From assembly GCF_039503195.1 (NCBI RefSeq), contig NZ_JBCJKP010000001.1:5146001-5210000 (forward strand): a DNA stretch of 64,000 nucleotides, read 5' to 3'. Below the pieces are notes generated by a model that did no database searches, had not been told where the DNA came from, and worked only from the letters and a program-made list of their open reading frames with translations. Origin of the DNA: Streptomyces mirabilis. GTDB lineage: Bacteria > Actinomycetota > Actinomycetes > Streptomycetales > Streptomycetaceae. Positions 62,391-64,000 of the stretch are shown here, piece by piece; within the stretch, counting starts at the first letter, position 1, and each line of letters begins with the position of its first letter. The position numbers and the translations under genes were made by a program.

Positions 62391-62882
62391 ATGGCCGAGC
62401 AGGCGCAGTACGAGGAATTGGCTCGTCAGCTCAGTGCCGTCGGTGCCGTGAAGCGGGAGCTCGGGCGGATCCTGCCGCACGACTGCCCCGCGGGCTCCGC
62501 CGCCGTACTGACCCTCCTCGGCCGGCACGGCGACATGCGGATGAGCAGGCTCGCCGAGCTGCTCGCCGTGGACATGTCCGTGACCAGCCGCCACGTCGCC
62601 CACGTCGCCGACCGGGGCTGGATCGAACGCCTCCCCGACCCCGCCGACAAACGCTCCCGCATCCTGCGCCTCACCGACGCGGGACGCGAGCAGCTCACCG
62701 AACTCTCCCGCCGCTCCTCTCGGCTGTTCGCCGACCGGCTGAGCGACTGGTCCGACCACGAGGTCGGCCTGCTCATCCACCTGATGGGCCGGCTGCGCGA
62801 GAGCTTCGGCGACTGCCGTGCCGTACCCCGGCCGCCCTACGTGCCGGAAGCAAGCGAACTGACCACCCGTACACCCGCATAA
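62391..62882 (+). CDS. MarR-family regulator of adjacent exporter
   Basis: 163 residues. The winged helix includes DMRMSRLAELLAVDMSVTSR and the wing LPDPADKRSRILRLTDAG. Dimerisation helices at both ends. AGGAGGTGTG precedes the ATG. It lies 20 nt upstream of an MFS exporter gene, so the two form a drug-responsive operon with two matching operators upstream. Confidence 0.92.
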   Translation: MAEQAQYEELARQLSAVGAVKRELGRILPHDCPAGSAAVLTLLGRHGDMRMSRLAELLAVDMSVTSRHVAHVADRGWIERLPDPADKRSRILRLTDAGREQLTELSRRSSRLFADRLSDWSDHEVGLLIHLMGRLRESFGDCRAVPRPPYVPEASELTTRTPA

Positions 62883-62902
62883 GAGCAAGAGAAGGAAGCC
62901 CA

Positions 62903-64000
62903 TGGCAACGACCACACCAGCCGGTGTGCGGGCTCACGCCAAGCACGGAGGTGCACCCTCCGACGGCGCTCCGATGACACATCGTCAGATCATGGAGGCC
63001 CTCTCCGGGCTGCTGCTCGGTATGTTCGTCGCGATCCTGTCGTCGACGATCGTCACCAACGCCCTGCCCGAGATCATCGGCGACCTGGGCGGCGGTCAGT
63101 CCGCCTACACCTGGGTCGTCACGGCCTCGCTGCTGGCCATGACCGCGACCACGCCTCTGTGGGGCAAGCTCTCCGACCTGTACAGCAAGAAGGCGCTCGT
63201 ACAGATAGCCCTCGTCATATACGTGCTGGGATCGGCCGCCGCCGGTCTGTCCCAGAACCCCGGCATGCTCATCGCATGCCGCGTGGTCCAGGGCGTCGGC
63301 GTCGGCGGTCTGTCCGCCCTCGCCCAGATCGTCATGGCCGCGATGATCTCCCCGCGTGAGCGCGGCCGTTACTCCGGCTACCTCGGCGCGACCTTCGCTG
63401 TCGCAACCGTCGGCGGCCCGCTGCTCGGCGGTGTCATCACCGACACCTCGTGGCTCGGCTGGCGCTGGTGCTTCTACGTCGGCGTGCCGTTCGCGATCAT
63501 CGCGCTGATCGTGCTGCAGAAGACCCTGCACCTGCCCACCGTGAGGCGGGACGTGAAGGTCGACTGGGGCGGCGCGTTCTTCATCTCCGCCGCGGTCTCG
63601 CTGCTGCTGGTCTGGGTCACCTTCGCCGGTGACAAGTACGACTGGGTGTCGGGGCAGACGTACGCGATGGTCGGAGGCGCGATCGTCCTCGGCCTGCTGT
63701 TCGTGCTCGTCGAGTCCAAGGCGAGCGAACCCATCATCCCGCTGCGGCTGTTCCGCAACCGCACCATCACCCTTTCCTCCCTCGCCTCGCTCTTCGTCGG
63801 CGTCGCGATGTTCACCGGCACCGTCTTCTTCAGCCAGTACTTCCAGCTGGCCCGTGACAAGTCCCCGACGATGTCGGGCGTCATGACCATCCCGATGATC
63901 GGCGGCCTGTTCATCGCCTCCACGGTCTCCGGCCAGGTCATCACCAAGACCGGCCGGTGGAAGTACTGGCTGGTCAGCGGCACCGTCTTGATCACCGCGG
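62903..64000 (+). CDS. DHA2-family multidrug efflux MFS transporter, truncated by window end
   Basis: 366 residues are visible. After a 25-residue hydrophilic start come transmembrane helices with LSSTIVTNALPEIIGDLGGG (motif D1-like), LWGKLSDLYSKKALVQIALV (motif A), the motif B region around CRVVQGVGVGGLSALAQIVM, and ATFAVATVGGPLLGGVITD (motif C). The layout fits a 14-helix drug:H+ antiporter. The ATG is at 62903 with AAGGAAG upstream. Regulated by the upstream MarR protein, by inference. The C-terminal part lies outside the window. Confidence 0.93.

Overview
The window is a high-GC chromosomal segment with the codon bias, GTG/TTG starts and gene families of Streptomyces. Diagnostic genes include bldC, lsr2, sigF/sigN-type sigma factors, a valine-type dehydrogenase, and DUF3073 and DUF6274-like proteins. 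The order hrpA, bldC, vdh, purM, purF, purL-purQ-purS, lsr2, purC, purD, dnaX, SRP RNA, upp, tadA, sigF, sigN is the conserved central (core) part of Streptomyces chromosomes. No prophage, complete insertion sequence, CRISPR array or antibiotic gene cluster is present.

Layout. 0-6 kb: the 3'-truncated gene of a membrane SpoIIE/PP2C phosphatase with a small lipoprotein, tRNA-fMet, and a MarR-controlled pair (a reversed-domain RibD-like protein and GTP cyclohydrolase II). Then come tRNA-Lys, an APC permease and an FG-GAP gene relic. 6-12.5 kb: a DEAD-box helicase with long RGG/RDD repeats, a lipoprotein, a minimal zincin, a metallophosphoesterase, tRNA-Glu/Asp/Phe and a near-consensus parS site. 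12.5-21.6 kb: hrpA, tRNA-Asp, bldC, vdh and DUF3073. 21.6-30 kb: purM-purF and purL-purQ-purS on the minus strand, with a META lipoprotein and a maleylpyruvate isomerase-like protein between them, then lsr2. 30-34.7 kb: an unusual tRNA-Gly(UCC), two normal tRNA-Gly(GCC) genes and a four-gene ABC transporter/two-component operon. 34.7-43.7 kb: purC, a dimethylformamidase-like protein, a degenerate M48-like membrane protein, purD, dnaX, SRP RNA and tRNA-Ser.

43.8-53.6 kb is the most accessory-looking part. It holds a GtrA-like membrane protein, a predicted phosphorothioate-DNA-dependent HNH nuclease, an ECF sigma factor with a frameshifted partner, a frameshifted CopC/CopD fusion and the scar of two divergent siderophore genes. 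A HhH-GPD repair protein, an HdeD-like protein and a HerA-like ATPase follow. 53.6-64 kb: small conserved proteins, upp, tadA with its partner, tRNA-Ser(CGA), the tandem sigma factors sigF and sigN, and a MarR-regulated drug exporter cut by the window end.

Functionally, the pur genes form a dispersed de novo purine pathway (PurF, D, SQL, M and C are all present), with upp providing pyrimidine salvage. bldC, lsr2, sigF and sigN are developmental or global regulators. The main points for follow-up are the tRNA-Gly(UCC) that has lost both elbow determinants, and the dnaX gene that is readable only through a -1 frame change. Others are two further single-base frame breaks nearby, the siderophore deletion scar and several unexplained repeats.
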